Shown here one piece after another: positions 1 through 8,449 of a stretch of 48,739 bases of DNA. The position numbers were made by a program, and so were the translations under genes. Position 1 is the first letter of the stretch. Each line of letters starts with the position of its first letter. Where the stretch lies: NCBI GenBank assembly GCA_900552905.1, contig USBR01000002.1, positions 1-48,739 of the forward strand. Reading direction: 5' to 3'. This DNA comes from an uncultured Succinatimonas sp. (GTDB lineage: Bacteria; Pseudomonadota; Gammaproteobacteria; Enterobacterales; Succinivibrionaceae). Below the pieces are notes generated by a model. That model did no database searches. It was not told where the DNA came from and was given only the letters and a program-made list of their open reading frames with translations.

Positions 1-275
1 TAAAACAGAGTTCCTGACAGGTACAAAATCAACAATCCCGATTATATCATATATTACCATATATTACCACATATTTCTAAAAGAAATTTGACAATTTTTT
101 TAAATCTTATCTTTTTGAAATCTCGTGAAATTTAGTTTAAAAGAAGGACTGTTAATTAGAGGGAAACTGTCAAAGTACCGATCTATGAATGATTATAAAG
201 CCAGATCTTAGTGATCTCTTTAACATACGATCATAAAAACTCTTTATATTCAAAAGATTACAAAAATAAATCCTC

Positions 276-285
276 ACATTAATGT
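276..285. repeat. Palindrome ACATTAATGT, copy 1
   Basis: A perfect 10-base palindrome in the context CTCACATTAATGTCAAG. It is one of three copies in the first 900 bases. Its dyad symmetry suits binding of a dimeric protein, but the protein is unknown. Confidence 0.55.
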
Positions 286-520
286 CAAGAATCTAGATTA
301 AATACAAGAGCAACCCAAAGTCACTCTAAATCCCCTTCCTTGAAGGCCAAATCAGTAAATCCGTAAATATTAAAAAAAGAACAATCCCCTCGCTCATCTA
401 CACATGCCCACAGAGATGTTGATTTAATCAGAAAATACATCATGCCTTATATAAGCATACAAAAACAATTAACTATTTGATTTATAATAATAAAAATATA
501 AATTATTTAAAGAAGCCTTG

Positions 521-530
521 ACATTAATGT
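521..530. repeat. Palindrome ACATTAATGT, copy 2
   Basis: The same 10-base palindrome in the context TTGACATTAATGTAAG. It lies just before the AT-rich tract and 35 bases before the first unit of the tandem array. Confidence 0.55.
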
Positions 531-564
531 AAGCTTTTTTTAAGTTTTTTATTATTTTTTAAAG

Positions 565-840
565 TTTCCCACAAATACTAGAATTTCCCACAAATACTAG
601 AATTTCCCACAGATACTAGAATTTCCCACAAATATTAGAGTTTCCCACAGATACTAGAATTTCCCACAGATACCAAAGTTTCCCACAAGCACTATGCTTA
701 CACTCAGAAACTAAGAAACTAGCATTTCTCTACAGCAGCTAAAGCTTACAACTAATACGAGAGTTTCCCACAGCTACAAGCTTTTCCACAGAAGGATAAG
801 TTTTCCCACAGCTATCAGAGTTTTCCACAAGCACGATTAA
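565..840. repeat. Tandem array of about eleven 19-base units with DnaA-box-like cores
   Basis: Seven consecutive 19-base units run from 565 to 697, starting at 565, 584, 603, 622, 641, 660 and 679. The first two are identical (TTTCCCACAAATACTAGAA) and later ones diverge toward the right. After a degraded stretch (a weak copy near 725), four more units start at about 764, 782, 801 and 821. The shared core is TTTCCCACA. Two copies, at 782-790 and 821-829, read TTTTCCACA and match the relaxed DnaA-box consensus TTWTNCACA. Units touch without unique spacers, so this is not a CRISPR array. Binding by DnaA or another iteron-binding protein is inferred. Confidence 0.75.
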
Positions 841-858
841 AACGTTCTAAAAGAGGCG

Positions 859-868
859 ACATTAATGT
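859..868. repeat. Palindrome ACATTAATGT, copy 3
   Basis: Third copy of the palindrome, in the context GCGACATTAATGTGATC. It closes the right side of the tandem array, so copies 2 and 3 bracket the array. Confidence 0.55.
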
Positions 869-947
869 GATCTTGCCTGAGCAAAACTACAGATACAGCT
901 TAAGTGTGTTTGTATTTTGTATTAGAGAGGATTTTAAGAATTCTGCG

Positions 948-1023
<76 letters not shown>

Positions 1024-1039
1024 ACAGAGAAGTTTTGAG

Positions 1040-1115
1040 TGGTGGAGGTAAACGGGATCGAACCGATGACCCCCTGCTTGCAAAGCAGGTGCTCTCCCAG
1101 CTGAGCTATACCCCC
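1040..1115 (-). tRNA. tRNA-Ala (TGC)
   Basis: A 76-base minus-strand tRNA with encoded CCA. The anticodon arm CCTGC-TTTGCAA-GCAGG gives anticodon TGC. It is the same as the gene at 1241-1316. In many gammaproteobacteria this isoacceptor sits inside rRNA operons; here it is in a free-standing tRNA cluster. Confidence 0.97.
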
Positions 1116-1132
1116 ATCAATGGGATCTTACG

Positions 1133-1208
<76 letters not shown>

Positions 1209-1240
1209 ACGATAAGAATTTGCCTTTAAATTGTCAAAAG

Positions 1241-1316
1241 TGGTGGAGGTAAACGGGATCGAACCGATGACCCCCTGCTTGCAAAGCAGGTGCTCTCCCA
1301 GCTGAGCTATACCCCC
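1241..1316 (-). tRNA. tRNA-Ala (TGC)
   Basis: Second copy of the TGC isoacceptor, 76 bases with encoded CCA. It lies second in transcription order, between two GGC genes. Confidence 0.97.
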
Positions 1317-1333
1317 ATCAAGGGACTCTGACG

Positions 1334-1409
<76 letters not shown>

Positions 1410-1428
1410 ACGTTCAAAAGCGAAGTAA

Positions 1429-1456
1429 ATTTTAGCTCAAATTTAAATAAATGCAA
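1429..1456 (-). promoter_or_regulatory. Promoter of the tRNA-Ala cluster
   Basis: On the minus strand a -35 element TTGCAT (1456-1451) and a -10 element TAAAAT (1434-1429) are separated by 16 bases. Transcription would start about 10 bases before the first tRNA. Confidence 0.6.
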
Positions 1457-1865
1457 GAAGTTTTTTTAAAAAATTTTTAAATTATTGAAATATATATTTA
1501 TATTATTATGTCTTAGTTAATATCGACACCTAAATAGCGCTAATTAAGCTTATTTTAATAACATACAGTTTTTGCAGTTTTAACAAATAGCAAAAAAACA
1601 ATAACTGATATAATTTTGTATTACATAGGATTTTTTAATCATTTATTTAAAAATATCCTATTCTTCATAACAAGCTACTTATTTGTAAAGTAGCCTTGTT
1701 TTGAGGATTGTCGTTATCAGGATAAAAGTTCAGCCGTAAAATTTATCTTGTATGGACAAAAATAGAATTTCAAAGTTTACGAACAGCAGAAATTTAAGCT
1801 ATAACTACAAATATTAGAGCAGAGATTTTTTTAAGTATTCAGAGATGTTAACTAATTAAATTTCC

Positions 1866-1871
1866 TATAAT
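1866..1871 (+). promoter_or_regulatory. Putative -10 element for tolC
   Basis: A perfect TATAAT hexamer lies 58 bases before the tolC start codon. No good -35 is present at 16-18 bases upstream, so this promoter is weak or needs an activator. Confidence 0.35.
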
Positions 1872-1928
1872 ACTTAAAAAAAACAATTGCTGTAATTAGA
1901 GAATTTTTAAGGAATATAGAGGTTCCCC

Positions 1929-3266
1929 ATGCGCTTAAAATTATCCTTAGTCGCACTTGCCTGTGCCGCTACAGCAAGCTTTGCCGTACAAGCTGAAGAT
2001 CTCTTAGATATCTATAAGGAAGCCTATTTACGTGATCCGGTAGTGCTGCAAGCTAAAGCCGCCCGCGATCAGGCCTTTGCCGCCATTGATGAAAAGCAAG
2101 CTGCCCTCTTACCGCAGATTGATGTTGTCGGAAGCTTAGGTTATGCCCACACTAATGTTACCAATTACGGTGTCCGCGGCGACAATACCCAATCCTCCAT
2201 CGGTGTCTCCTTATCTCAATCCTTATGGCGTCATAGCTCTTGGATCAATAAGACTATTGCTGAAAAGCAAGCTGCCGCTGCTGACTTAGCCTATAACGAT
2301 GCCCTGCAAAATTTAATTATCCGCGTCAGCTACGCTTATTTTGACGTACTCAATGCCGCCGATTCCTTAGAATTCCAAAAGGCCAATACCACTGCTTTAA
2401 AGCGTCAATTAGATGAAGCTGTCCGTCAGTTTCAGGTAGGCTTAATTGCCGAGACTGACCGCATGGAAGCTCAGGCTGCCTATGACTTATCTAATGCTAA
2501 GCTCATTGCCGCTGAAAACAATCTCACCAATTCCTACGAGGCTATGCGTGTCCTTATCGGTAGAATTATTCCCGTAAGTGATTTAGACCGTTTAGACAAT
2601 GGCAGATTCAGCACTCCGGCAGTATCCGGCTCTCTCAAAGCCCTCATCAAGCAGGCTGAGGAAAATAACCTCGCCTTACAGCAGGCAATTGTCGATCGCG
2701 ATATCGCCAAAGATCAGATTAGCTTAGCGCAAACTGGTCATGAGCCTACCTTAGATCTCGTAGCCTCAGCTCAAACTGGTTATACCGATTATCGTCACGA
2801 GGTAGCTAATACCACGCTCATGGATGGCAATGCCTGGACTCAGAGCATCGGTATTAACCTCAATGTACCTATCTATCACGGAGGTGCAGTCTCCTCACAA
2901 GTTGAGCAGGCTGAACATAATTATGTAGCCAAATCCGAGGCTTTAGAGCTCGCTCACCGCAAGGTAGTCTCTAATGTCAATAATGGCTATAACAACGTCA
3001 ATGCCGCCATCAGCTCCGTACGTGCCTACAATCAGAGCGTCAAATCTGCTTCAAGTGCCTTAGAGGCTACCCGTGCAGGCTATGAGGTTGGTACTAGAAC
3101 TATGACTGATGTTTTAGATGCCACTCAAAATCTCTATAACGCTTTACAGTTAGCCGCTGACTCTCGCTATAAGTACATCGAGTCACGTCTTGACCTTTTA
3201 TACTATCAAGGCAAGCTTAAGATTGAAGATATCGAGCAGGTAAATACCGGTCTTAAAAAGAAGTAA
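1929..3266 (+). CDS. tolC: TolC family outer membrane channel protein
   Basis: The product is the outer-membrane exit duct used by tripartite efflux pumps and type I secretion systems. The 445-residue protein starts with a clear signal peptide, with likely cleavage after AVQA at residue 22, giving a mature N-terminus EDLLDIYKEA. Two outer-membrane-efflux repeats follow (about 25-225 and 235-440), rich in long helical segments. It is shorter than the 493-residue E. coli TolC, mainly because it lacks the C-terminal extension. The ATG is preceded by AAGGA at a wide spacing. The parE-yqiA-cpdA genes found near tolC in E. coli are also in this window, which supports tolC rather than a pump-specific paralogue. 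A terminator follows the gene. Confidence 0.9.
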   Translation: MRLKLSLVALACAATASFAVQAEDLLDIYKEAYLRDPVVLQAKAARDQAFAAIDEKQAALLPQIDVVGSLGYAHTNVTNYGVRGDNTQSSIGVSLSQSLWRHSSWINKTIAEKQAAAADLAYNDALQNLIIRVSYAYFDVLNAADSLEFQKANTTALKRQLDEAVRQFQVGLIAETDRMEAQAAYDLSNAKLIAAENNLTNSYEAMRVLIGRIIPVSDLDRLDNGRFSTPAVSGSLKALIKQAEENNLALQQAIVDRDIAKDQISLAQTGHEPTLDLVASAQTGYTDYRHEVANTTLMDGNAWTQSIGINLNVPIYHGGAVSSQVEQAEHNYVAKSEALELAHRKVVSNVNNGYNNVNAAISSVRAYNQSVKSASSALEATRAGYEVGTRTMTDVLDATQNLYNALQLAADSRYKYIESRLDLLYYQGKLKIEDIEQVNTGLKKK

Positions 3267-3286
3267 AAAAGTTTTTTAATGCTCTT

Positions 3287-3325
3287 AAAGGGTGTGCCTT
3301 GTAGGTACGCCCTTTTTTATTTTTA
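3287..3325 (+). terminator. Rho-independent terminator after tolC
   Basis: A 12-base stem (AAAGGGTGTGCC with GGTACGCCCTTT, including G-T pairs) with a 5-base loop is followed by TTTTTTATTTTT. Confidence 0.8.
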
Positions 3326-3388
3326 GACAAGTTATCGTGATTGTGATTTATACAACATGCATTTAAGTTATAAAAGAGTAGAATAGCG

Positions 3389-3398
3389 AAAACGTTTT
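3389..3398. promoter_or_regulatory. Palindrome AAAACGTTTT before kduI, possible LacI-family operator
   Basis: A perfect 10-base palindrome with a central CG lies 29 bases before the kduI start codon and just downstream of a TAGAAT hexamer (3379-3384). LacI-family repressors commonly bind palindromes with a central CG step. A degenerate CRP-like half site (TGTGA) also lies upstream near 3345. Both assignments are inference. Confidence 0.4.
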
Positions 3399-3427
3399 AG
3401 TATAAGAACAAATTGGAGAACACAACC

Positions 3428-4270
3428 ATGGATATCAGATACTCCTGCAATCCTAATGACTTCAAACGCTATACCACTGAAGAGATGCGCAAGGAGTTTT
3501 TAATCCCGACTCTGTTTGAGGCTGACAAATTACACGTCACCTACTCTCATGTCGACAGAATGTGCTGCTTTGGCTGTATGCCGGTAACTCGCAAGATCGC
3601 CTTAGATGATGGCATCGATTGCTGGCATAACTTTGGTACTGATTTCATCTTAGAGCGCCGTGAGATCGGTATTTTCAACGTCGGTGGCAAGGGCCGCATC
3701 ACTGCTGATGGCACCGTCTATGAGATGGAATATCAGGATTGCCTCTATATCACCATGGGTACCCGTGAGGTTTATTTCGAGAGCGAGGATAGCTCTAAGC
3801 CTGCTAAGTTCTACATGGCCTCTGTCCCAGCTCACAAGGCTTATACCACCACCCACATTCCGATGAAGAATGCTAACCACCGTCCGATTGGCGAACCGAA
3901 GTTAGCTAATGCTCGCACCATCAATCAGTTCATCCACCCGGATGTACTTCAGACTTGTCAGTTATCTATGGGTATGACCGCTTTAAATCCAGGTAGCGTC
4001 TGGAACACCATGCCGGCTCACACTCATGAAAGACGTATGGAACTCTACTTCTACTTCGATTTACCTGAGGATCAGGCCGTATTCCACATGATGGGTCAGC
4101 CACAGGAAACCCGTCACATTATTATGCACAATGAACAGGCTGTGATCGGCCCGTCTTGGAGCATTCACTCCGGTTGCGGTACCTGTGCCTATACCTTCAT
4201 TTGGGCTATGGCTGGTGAAAACTTAGCCTTTGACGATATGGATAATATCGCCATTAAAGATTTACGTTAA
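3428..4270 (+). CDS. kduI: 5-dehydro-4-deoxy-D-glucuronate isomerase (KduI)
   Basis: KduI interconverts 5-keto-4-deoxyuronate and 2,5-diketo-3-deoxygluconate in the breakdown of unsaturated uronates from pectin or glycosaminoglycans. The 280-residue protein resembles E. coli KduI along its full length. The metal-binding residues are visible as H198, H200 and E205 in AHTHERRME and H247 in WSIHSG. I chose the ATG at 3428 because GGAG at 3415-3418 is well spaced; an in-frame TTG at 3413 lies before that site. The gene stands alone: no kduD, kdgK or lyase is nearby, though a sugar-porter gene is convergent with it. Confidence 0.93.
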   Translation: MDIRYSCNPNDFKRYTTEEMRKEFLIPTLFEADKLHVTYSHVDRMCCFGCMPVTRKIALDDGIDCWHNFGTDFILERREIGIFNVGGKGRITADGTVYEMEYQDCLYITMGTREVYFESEDSSKPAKFYMASVPAHKAYTTTHIPMKNANHRPIGEPKLANARTINQFIHPDVLQTCQLSMGMTALNPGSVWNTMPAHTHERRMELYFYFDLPEDQAVFHMMGQPQETRHIIMHNEQAVIGPSWSIHSGCGTCAYTFIWAMAGENLAFDDMDNIAIKDLR

Positions 4271-4289
4271 ACTTTAAAGCACAGTTATA

Positions 4290-4314
4290 AGCCTCCTTTA
4301 ACGGAGGCTTTTTT
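4290..4314. terminator. Terminator between kduI and the convergent transporter gene
   Basis: A perfect 7-base stem (AGCCTCC and GGAGGCT) with loop TTTAAC is followed by TTTTTT on the plus strand. The minus-strand gene ends at 4313, so it could be used from both sides, although the minus side lacks a long T run. Confidence 0.75.
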
Positions 4315-5686
4315 AATTACCGCGCAGATAGCTTAACTCTAAGCTCTCTAAAGACTGACCACGCAGTTCAGGCAGGCTATGATAGACTAGCGCAAATAAG
4401 ATCGCACCAAAGAGTAAATTGAGAGCAAAGAAGCCGCTTAGACCTATAGTATCGGTGACAATATCAAACATCATCATGCTCGATAATAAGCCCACAAAGC
4501 TTATAAAGAAGATTAAAGCCTCGCCTAATTCACGTCCCTGAGCTGGGAGCAATTCCGACACCACCGTCGCAAAGAACACAAATAAGCCAATGGATGCGGC
4601 AAAGATATAGATTAAAACCAATACTCCTAATAAGACAACACCAAAATCCCAGCTAAAGACCGTTAAAAAGTACATTAAAACCAAAACCAGCTCAGTGGTA
4701 AAAATACTACCTAACATCAGCTTTTTGCGACCTATGGTATCTACAGTCAAGGTAGCGGCAATGGCCGCAAGAAGGAAGACAGTAATGCCAGCATTGATAA
4801 AATCAGTGCCATAAATTAGCTCCTCCCCCATTGCATAAAAGCGCATCTGATACTCAGAGACCACTTTTACTGACATATAAGGAAAAAAGGCAAAACCTGA
4901 GAGGTGGATAAGTACGGTTAAAATAGCCAAAAACCAAATGGTACGCCGATAACTACCGCTATGCAAAAAGAGCTCAATACCGCGATCCTCACCACGGCCG
5001 CATTCATTGATATCAGCAAGCTCACGGGCGGCAGCGGCAGCATTATGACGCAGAACAAAAAGCTCTGAGAGGGCGGCATCATTAAAGCCAGAAATTGACA
5101 ACCAGCGCGGACTTTCCGGCAGACGCAAAAAGCTTATGAGCGCTAACATAAAAGCGCAGATGAGGAAAAAGACAATGGTGGTATAGGCATTGAGATATAA
5201 AGCCCGACCACAGAAAATTGCTATATAAATACCTATGACCTGAGCTAGGAAGATAGTAATGGTAGCTTTACCGCGTTTTCTAATTGAGGCAATTTCCGCA
5301 ACATAGATTAAAGCTGAAATTAAAAAGATACCATAAGCTCCGCCTACCACAAATTCGGAGATTAAATAGGAGCTAAAGGCGGGGGCGACTAAGAGCGAGC
5401 ATTGAGCAATAGCACCTAATAAAAAGCTTCCGACCATAGGTAGGCGCCTACCGACGTCATAAGTGACACGTCCGCCTAAAAAAATGCCGACAATAGAACC
5501 TAGAAGAAAGGTCAAAAAGATAGTGTCGAACTCCTGAGAGTCGAGCAAAAAGCGGTTCATAAGGTCAAGCTTACAGGCATAAATCTGACCTATATTAAAG
5601 CCAAAAAATAAAGACATCAGCGCACATAGAATTACATAGGCAAAAGGATGCAATTTTGCGCGCAGGGAATTTTGGTGAATTGGCAT
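4313..5686 (-). CDS. Sugar porter family MFS transporter
   Basis: This is a 457-residue, 12-helix inner-membrane transporter. It shows the hallmark motifs of the sugar porter family: GGRVTYDVGRR after helix 2, PESPRWL after helix 6, DTIGRKK in the second half and a final SELLPAQGRELG that corresponds to the PAEIFP-R-RG motif. A proton-coupled sugar uptake role is likely, with substrate unknown. The central loop (about residues 195-235) is short. Its convergent neighbour kduI hints at uronates or related sugars, but nothing in the sequence proves it. The Shine-Dalgarno site before its ATG is weak. Confidence 0.85.
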   Translation of the reverse strand: MPIHQNSLRAKLHPFAYVILCALMSLFFGFNIGQIYACKLDLMNRFLLDSQEFDTIFLTFLLGSIVGIFLGGRVTYDVGRRLPMVGSFLLGAIAQCSLLVAPAFSSYLISEFVVGGAYGIFLISALIYVAEIASIRKRGKATITIFLAQVIGIYIAIFCGRALYLNAYTTIVFFLICAFMLALISFLRLPESPRWLSISGFNDAALSELFVLRHNAAAAARELADINECGRGEDRGIELFLHSGSYRRTIWFLAILTVLIHLSGFAFFPYMSVKVVSEYQMRFYAMGEELIYGTDFINAGITVFLLAAIAATLTVDTIGRKKLMLGSIFTTELVLVLMYFLTVFSWDFGVVLLGVLVLIYIFAASIGLFVFFATVVSELLPAQGRELGEALIFFISFVGLLSSMMMFDIVTDTIGLSGFFALNLLFGAILFALVYHSLPELRGQSLESLELSYLRGN

Positions 5687-5920
5687 ATGCTTATCTTTTT
5701 AACTTTGCCGTGAGAAAAAATATTTTCCTCACGCTCTCCATTGTGCTCTTTTTTATACTTTTATTTTAACAATATTTGTAAGATCTATATACAATTAAAA
5801 GAATTTTCTCAAGCCTTGAATAATTAAGCATTAACACAAATGCGCAAATTGCACAGCGAATGCACAAGCGATACTGTGTTAAAATCAAGGCCACTATTTT
5901 TACTGAAAATGGAGTTGTAC

Positions 5921-6892
5921 ATGTTCGCTAAGTCCTGCATCCAAGCCGGTATTCGCGTTTTACAAGAAGAAGCGCAATGCCTATTAGATCTAATCCCCAC
6001 CATTGATGAGAATTTCGCACGTGCGTGTGAAATTATCGTTAATACCAAAGGTAAGGTAATTTTAACCGGTGTCGGTAAATCAGGTCATATTGCCACTAAG
6101 ATTGCCTCAACTTTAGCTAGTACCGGCACGCAATCATTTTTCGTACAAGCAGGTGAAGCTGCCCATGGCGATCTTGGCATGATCGGTAAGGATGACTGCG
6201 TCATCGCCATCTCCAATTCAGGTGAAGGCTCAGAGCTTAAGATCTTAATTCCGATCTTAGTGCGCCGTCAGATTCCGCTCATCGCCATTACCGGCAATCT
6301 GCAGTCCTCCTTAGCTAAAGAAGCTACCGTAGCTCTCAGCGCCCATGTTAAAAAAGAGGCCTGCCCTTTAAACTTAGCCCCAACTTCTTCTTCAACCGCC
6401 GAACTTGCTATCGGTGATGCTATTGCTGTAGCCCTGATCGAAGCCCGTGGCTTTACTGAGCGTGACTTTGCCCTCTCCCATCCTGGTGGTGCTTTAGGCC
6501 GTAAGCTTTTAGTACGCTGTGAAGATCTGATGCACTCCCATAAAGATCTGCCCCTTGTTTACGATGATTGCACCGTCAAAGAGGCCTTACTGGAAATGTC
6601 GCAAAAAGGTTTAGGCATGGTAGTAGTGGTCGATGCGGCTAATATTGTACAGGGTATTTTCACCGACGGTGATTTACGCCGCCTCTTAGAGAAAAATATC
6701 TCTATCAATGTACCGATTTCAGAGGTAATGTCGAAAAATATCAAGGGCTTAGCTTATCCACAGACCCTCGCAGCTGACGCTTTAGTTGTCATGCAAAATA
6801 AGAAGATCAACGGCATTATCGTTATTGATGAGGCCCATCACCCTCTCGGTGCCTTTAATTTACATGATCTTATGGCTGCAGGCATTATTTAG
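5921..6892 (+). CDS. kdsD: D-arabinose 5-phosphate isomerase (KdsD/GutQ family)
   Basis: The enzyme converts D-ribulose 5-phosphate to D-arabinose 5-phosphate, the first step to Kdo in lipopolysaccharide. The 323-residue protein has an N-terminal SIS domain (about 35-170; motifs GVGKSGHIATKIA, HGDLGM, SNSGEGSE) and two C-terminal CBS domains (about 205-320). I chose the ATG at 5921 because GGAG lies six bases upstream and the length then fits E. coli KdsD (328). An in-frame ATG at 5840 would add 27 unlikely residues. The next gene is hldE, another LPS-core enzyme, 51 bases downstream, which favours KdsD over the sorbitol-operon paralogue GutQ. Confidence 0.88.
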   Translation: MFAKSCIQAGIRVLQEEAQCLLDLIPTIDENFARACEIIVNTKGKVILTGVGKSGHIATKIASTLASTGTQSFFVQAGEAAHGDLGMIGKDDCVIAISNSGEGSELKILIPILVRRQIPLIAITGNLQSSLAKEATVALSAHVKKEACPLNLAPTSSSTAELAIGDAIAVALIEARGFTERDFALSHPGGALGRKLLVRCEDLMHSHKDLPLVYDDCTVKEALLEMSQKGLGMVVVVDAANIVQGIFTDGDLRRLLEKNISINVPISEVMSKNIKGLAYPQTLAADALVVMQNKKINGIIVIDEAHHPLGAFNLHDLMAAGII

Positions 6893-6943
6893 ATCTGCCC
6901 TTTAGAGTAAAATAAAGCATACTTGTCAGACTTTAGGATAACT

Positions 6944-8377
6944 ATGAGCGCTTTAAATATTCCGCAATTTGCCAATGCCAAGGTTGCCGTCATCGGTGAT
7001 GTCATGCTTGATCGCTACTGGAAAGGCCAGTCTAACCGTATCTCGCCTGAAGCTCCGGTACCAGTAGTCAGAGTTACCACCCGTGAGGATAGAGCCGGTG
7101 GCGCCGCTAACGTTGCTTTAAATATCTCCTCTCTCGGAGCTCCCTGTGAGCTTATAGGTATAGTCGGTGAAGATGAGGCTGCTGAGAAATTAGAGTCCTT
7201 AGTGCGTAAGCAAAACATTAAGCCTAATTTTGTTTTCTCAGACAATCACCCCACCATCACCAAGCTACGCATTCTCTGCCGCAATCAGCAACTCTTGCGT
7301 TTGGATTTTGAAGATCCTCTCAATGATATCCCTAAGGATAAATTCTTTGCCGCCTTCGATAAGATCGCAACTGATACTAAGGTGCTTATCTGCTCTGATT
7401 ATGGTAAGGGCTCTCTCAGTGCCATTGAAGAATTGATTAAAAGAGCCCGCTCTCGCGATATGAAGGTGCTCATCGATCCTAAGGGTACTGATTTTGAACG
7501 CTATCGCGGTGCCACCATGCTCACCCCGAATATGTCAGAATTTGAAGCTGTAGTCGGCAAGGTTAAAAACAATCATGACTTAGAGGAAAAAGCTCTAAAG
7601 CTCATTTCTGACTTTGATTTAGAATGCCTGCTCGTCACCCGCTCTGAAGATGGTATGTCCCTCATCCGTTCTCATATGAATGCCGTTCATCTACCAACTC
7701 GCGCTCAGGAAGTCTATGATGTTACCGGTGCTGGTGATACTGTCATCGGTGTCCTCGGAGCCTCCCTCGCTGCCGGTACTGATCTCGTTGAGGCCTGTGA
7801 AATTGCCAATCGTGCCGCCGGTATTGTCGTCGGTAAATTAGGTACCTCCACCGTAAGTCCTCAGGAATTACGTGAAGTATTACAAGAAAAAGCACGCCCG
7901 ATCAATTTAGAAAAAGGTGTGGTAAGTCAGGAGCGTCTTTTAGAGATTGTCCCCGCCCTTAAAGCACAGGGGCGCCGCATTGTTATGACTAATGGTTGCT
8001 TTGATCTGCTCCACAAGGGCCATGTCACCTATCTACAGCAAGCCCGTAAGCTTGGCGATATTCTCATTGTAGCAGTCAACTCTGATCGCTCTGTTAAGGC
8101 TCTTAAAGGCCCGACGCGCCCGATTGTACCTGAAGATGGTCGCATGACCGTGCTCTCTGCCTTAGGCTGTGTTGATTATGTCGTCCCCTTTGATGAAGAT
8201 ACCCCGCAACGCCTCATCTCTGAGGTTTTACCTGATATCTTAGTTAAAGGTGGTGATTATAAGATCGAACAAATTGCCGGTCACCAAGAAGTATTAGCTA
8301 ACGGCGGTCAAGTTTTAACCCTCCCGATAGTCTCAGGCTTTTCTACCACCTCTATTGTTAACACCATTAAGGGCTAA
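6944..8377 (+). CDS. hldE: Bifunctional heptose 7-phosphate kinase / heptose 1-phosphate adenylyltransferase
   Basis: HldE makes ADP-heptose for the LPS inner core. The N-terminal ribokinase-like domain (about 1-318) carries the DVTGAGDT anion-hole and base motif near residue 260. The C-terminal nucleotidyltransferase domain (about 340-477) carries [12 protein letters not shown] with the HxGH site. The length of 477 equals that of E. coli HldE. The ATG at 6944 has AGGA six bases before it; an earlier in-frame TTG lacks such a site. It probably shares a transcript with kdsD. A perfect hairpin follows the stop codon. Confidence 0.95.
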   Translation: MSALNIPQFANAKVAVIGDVMLDRYWKGQSNRISPEAPVPVVRVTTREDRAGGAANVALNISSLGAPCELIGIVGEDEAAEKLESLVRKQNIKPNFVFSDNHPTITKLRILCRNQQLLRLDFEDPLNDIPKDKFFAAFDKIATDTKVLICSDYGKGSLSAIEELIKRARSRDMKVLIDPKGTDFERYRGATMLTPNMSEFEAVVGKVKNNHDLEEKALKLISDFDLECLLVTRSEDGMSLIRSHMNAVHLPTRAQEVYDVTGAGDTVIGVLGASLAAGTDLVEACEIANRAAGIVVGKLGTSTVSPQELREVLQEKARPINLEKGVVSQERLLEIVPALKAQGRRIVMTNGCFDLLHKGHVTYLQQARKLGDILIVAVNSDRSVKALKGPTRPIVPEDGRMTVLSALGCVDYVVPFDEDTPQRLISEVLPDILVKGGDYKIEQIAGHQEVLANGGQVLTLPIVSGFSTTSIVNTIKG

Positions 8378-8389
8378 CAAAATTTCGCA

Positions 8390-8416
8390 ATTATCCTGCC
8401 TTTTAGGCAGGATAAT
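8390..8416 (+). other. Perfect 11-base-pair hairpin between hldE and the rhodanese gene
   Basis: ATTATCCTGCC, loop TTTTA, GGCAGGATAAT. The stem is strong but no T run follows, so it is not a standard intrinsic terminator on either strand. It may protect or process an mRNA end, or terminate with help. Confidence 0.55.
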
Positions 8417-8449
8417 CATAAAATAGCTTCAATATCTTGGAGTTATTTT

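Larger units (their letters stand above)
1..947. other. Gene-free region with repeats, possible origin-like or DnaA-binding locus
   Basis: No open reading frame of credible size lies here. The region contains a 10-base direct duplication (CATATATTAC at 48-57 and 58-67), four GATC sites within 180-232, a 10-base palindrome repeated three times (276, 521, 859), a very AT-rich segment at about 465-565, and a tandem array of 19-base units at 565-840. The order AT-rich segment then repeated protein-binding sites resembles replication origins and DnaA-titrating loci. That reading is inference, since no initiator gene or known oriC neighbour is visible. Confidence 0.5.
1410..1928. other. Gene-free region between the tRNA cluster and tolC
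   Basis: No coding sequence is seen. The left end carries the tRNA promoter and the right end the tolC leader. In between are a TATAAT hexamer at 1609-1614 without a matching -35, and an imperfect hairpin at 1669-1700 (AACAAGCTACTT, 7-base loop, AAGTAGCCTTGTT with one bulged C) followed by a short TTT run. These could mark a small RNA of about 80 bases, but evidence is weak. Confidence 0.5.

Noticed and set aside
565..840. CRISPR array
   Set aside because: Units are contiguous, 19-20 bases long and lack unique spacers; no cas gene is present.
6754..6762. Exact DnaA box TTATCCACA
   Set aside because: It is a single site inside the kdsD coding sequence and is expected by chance in a window of this size.
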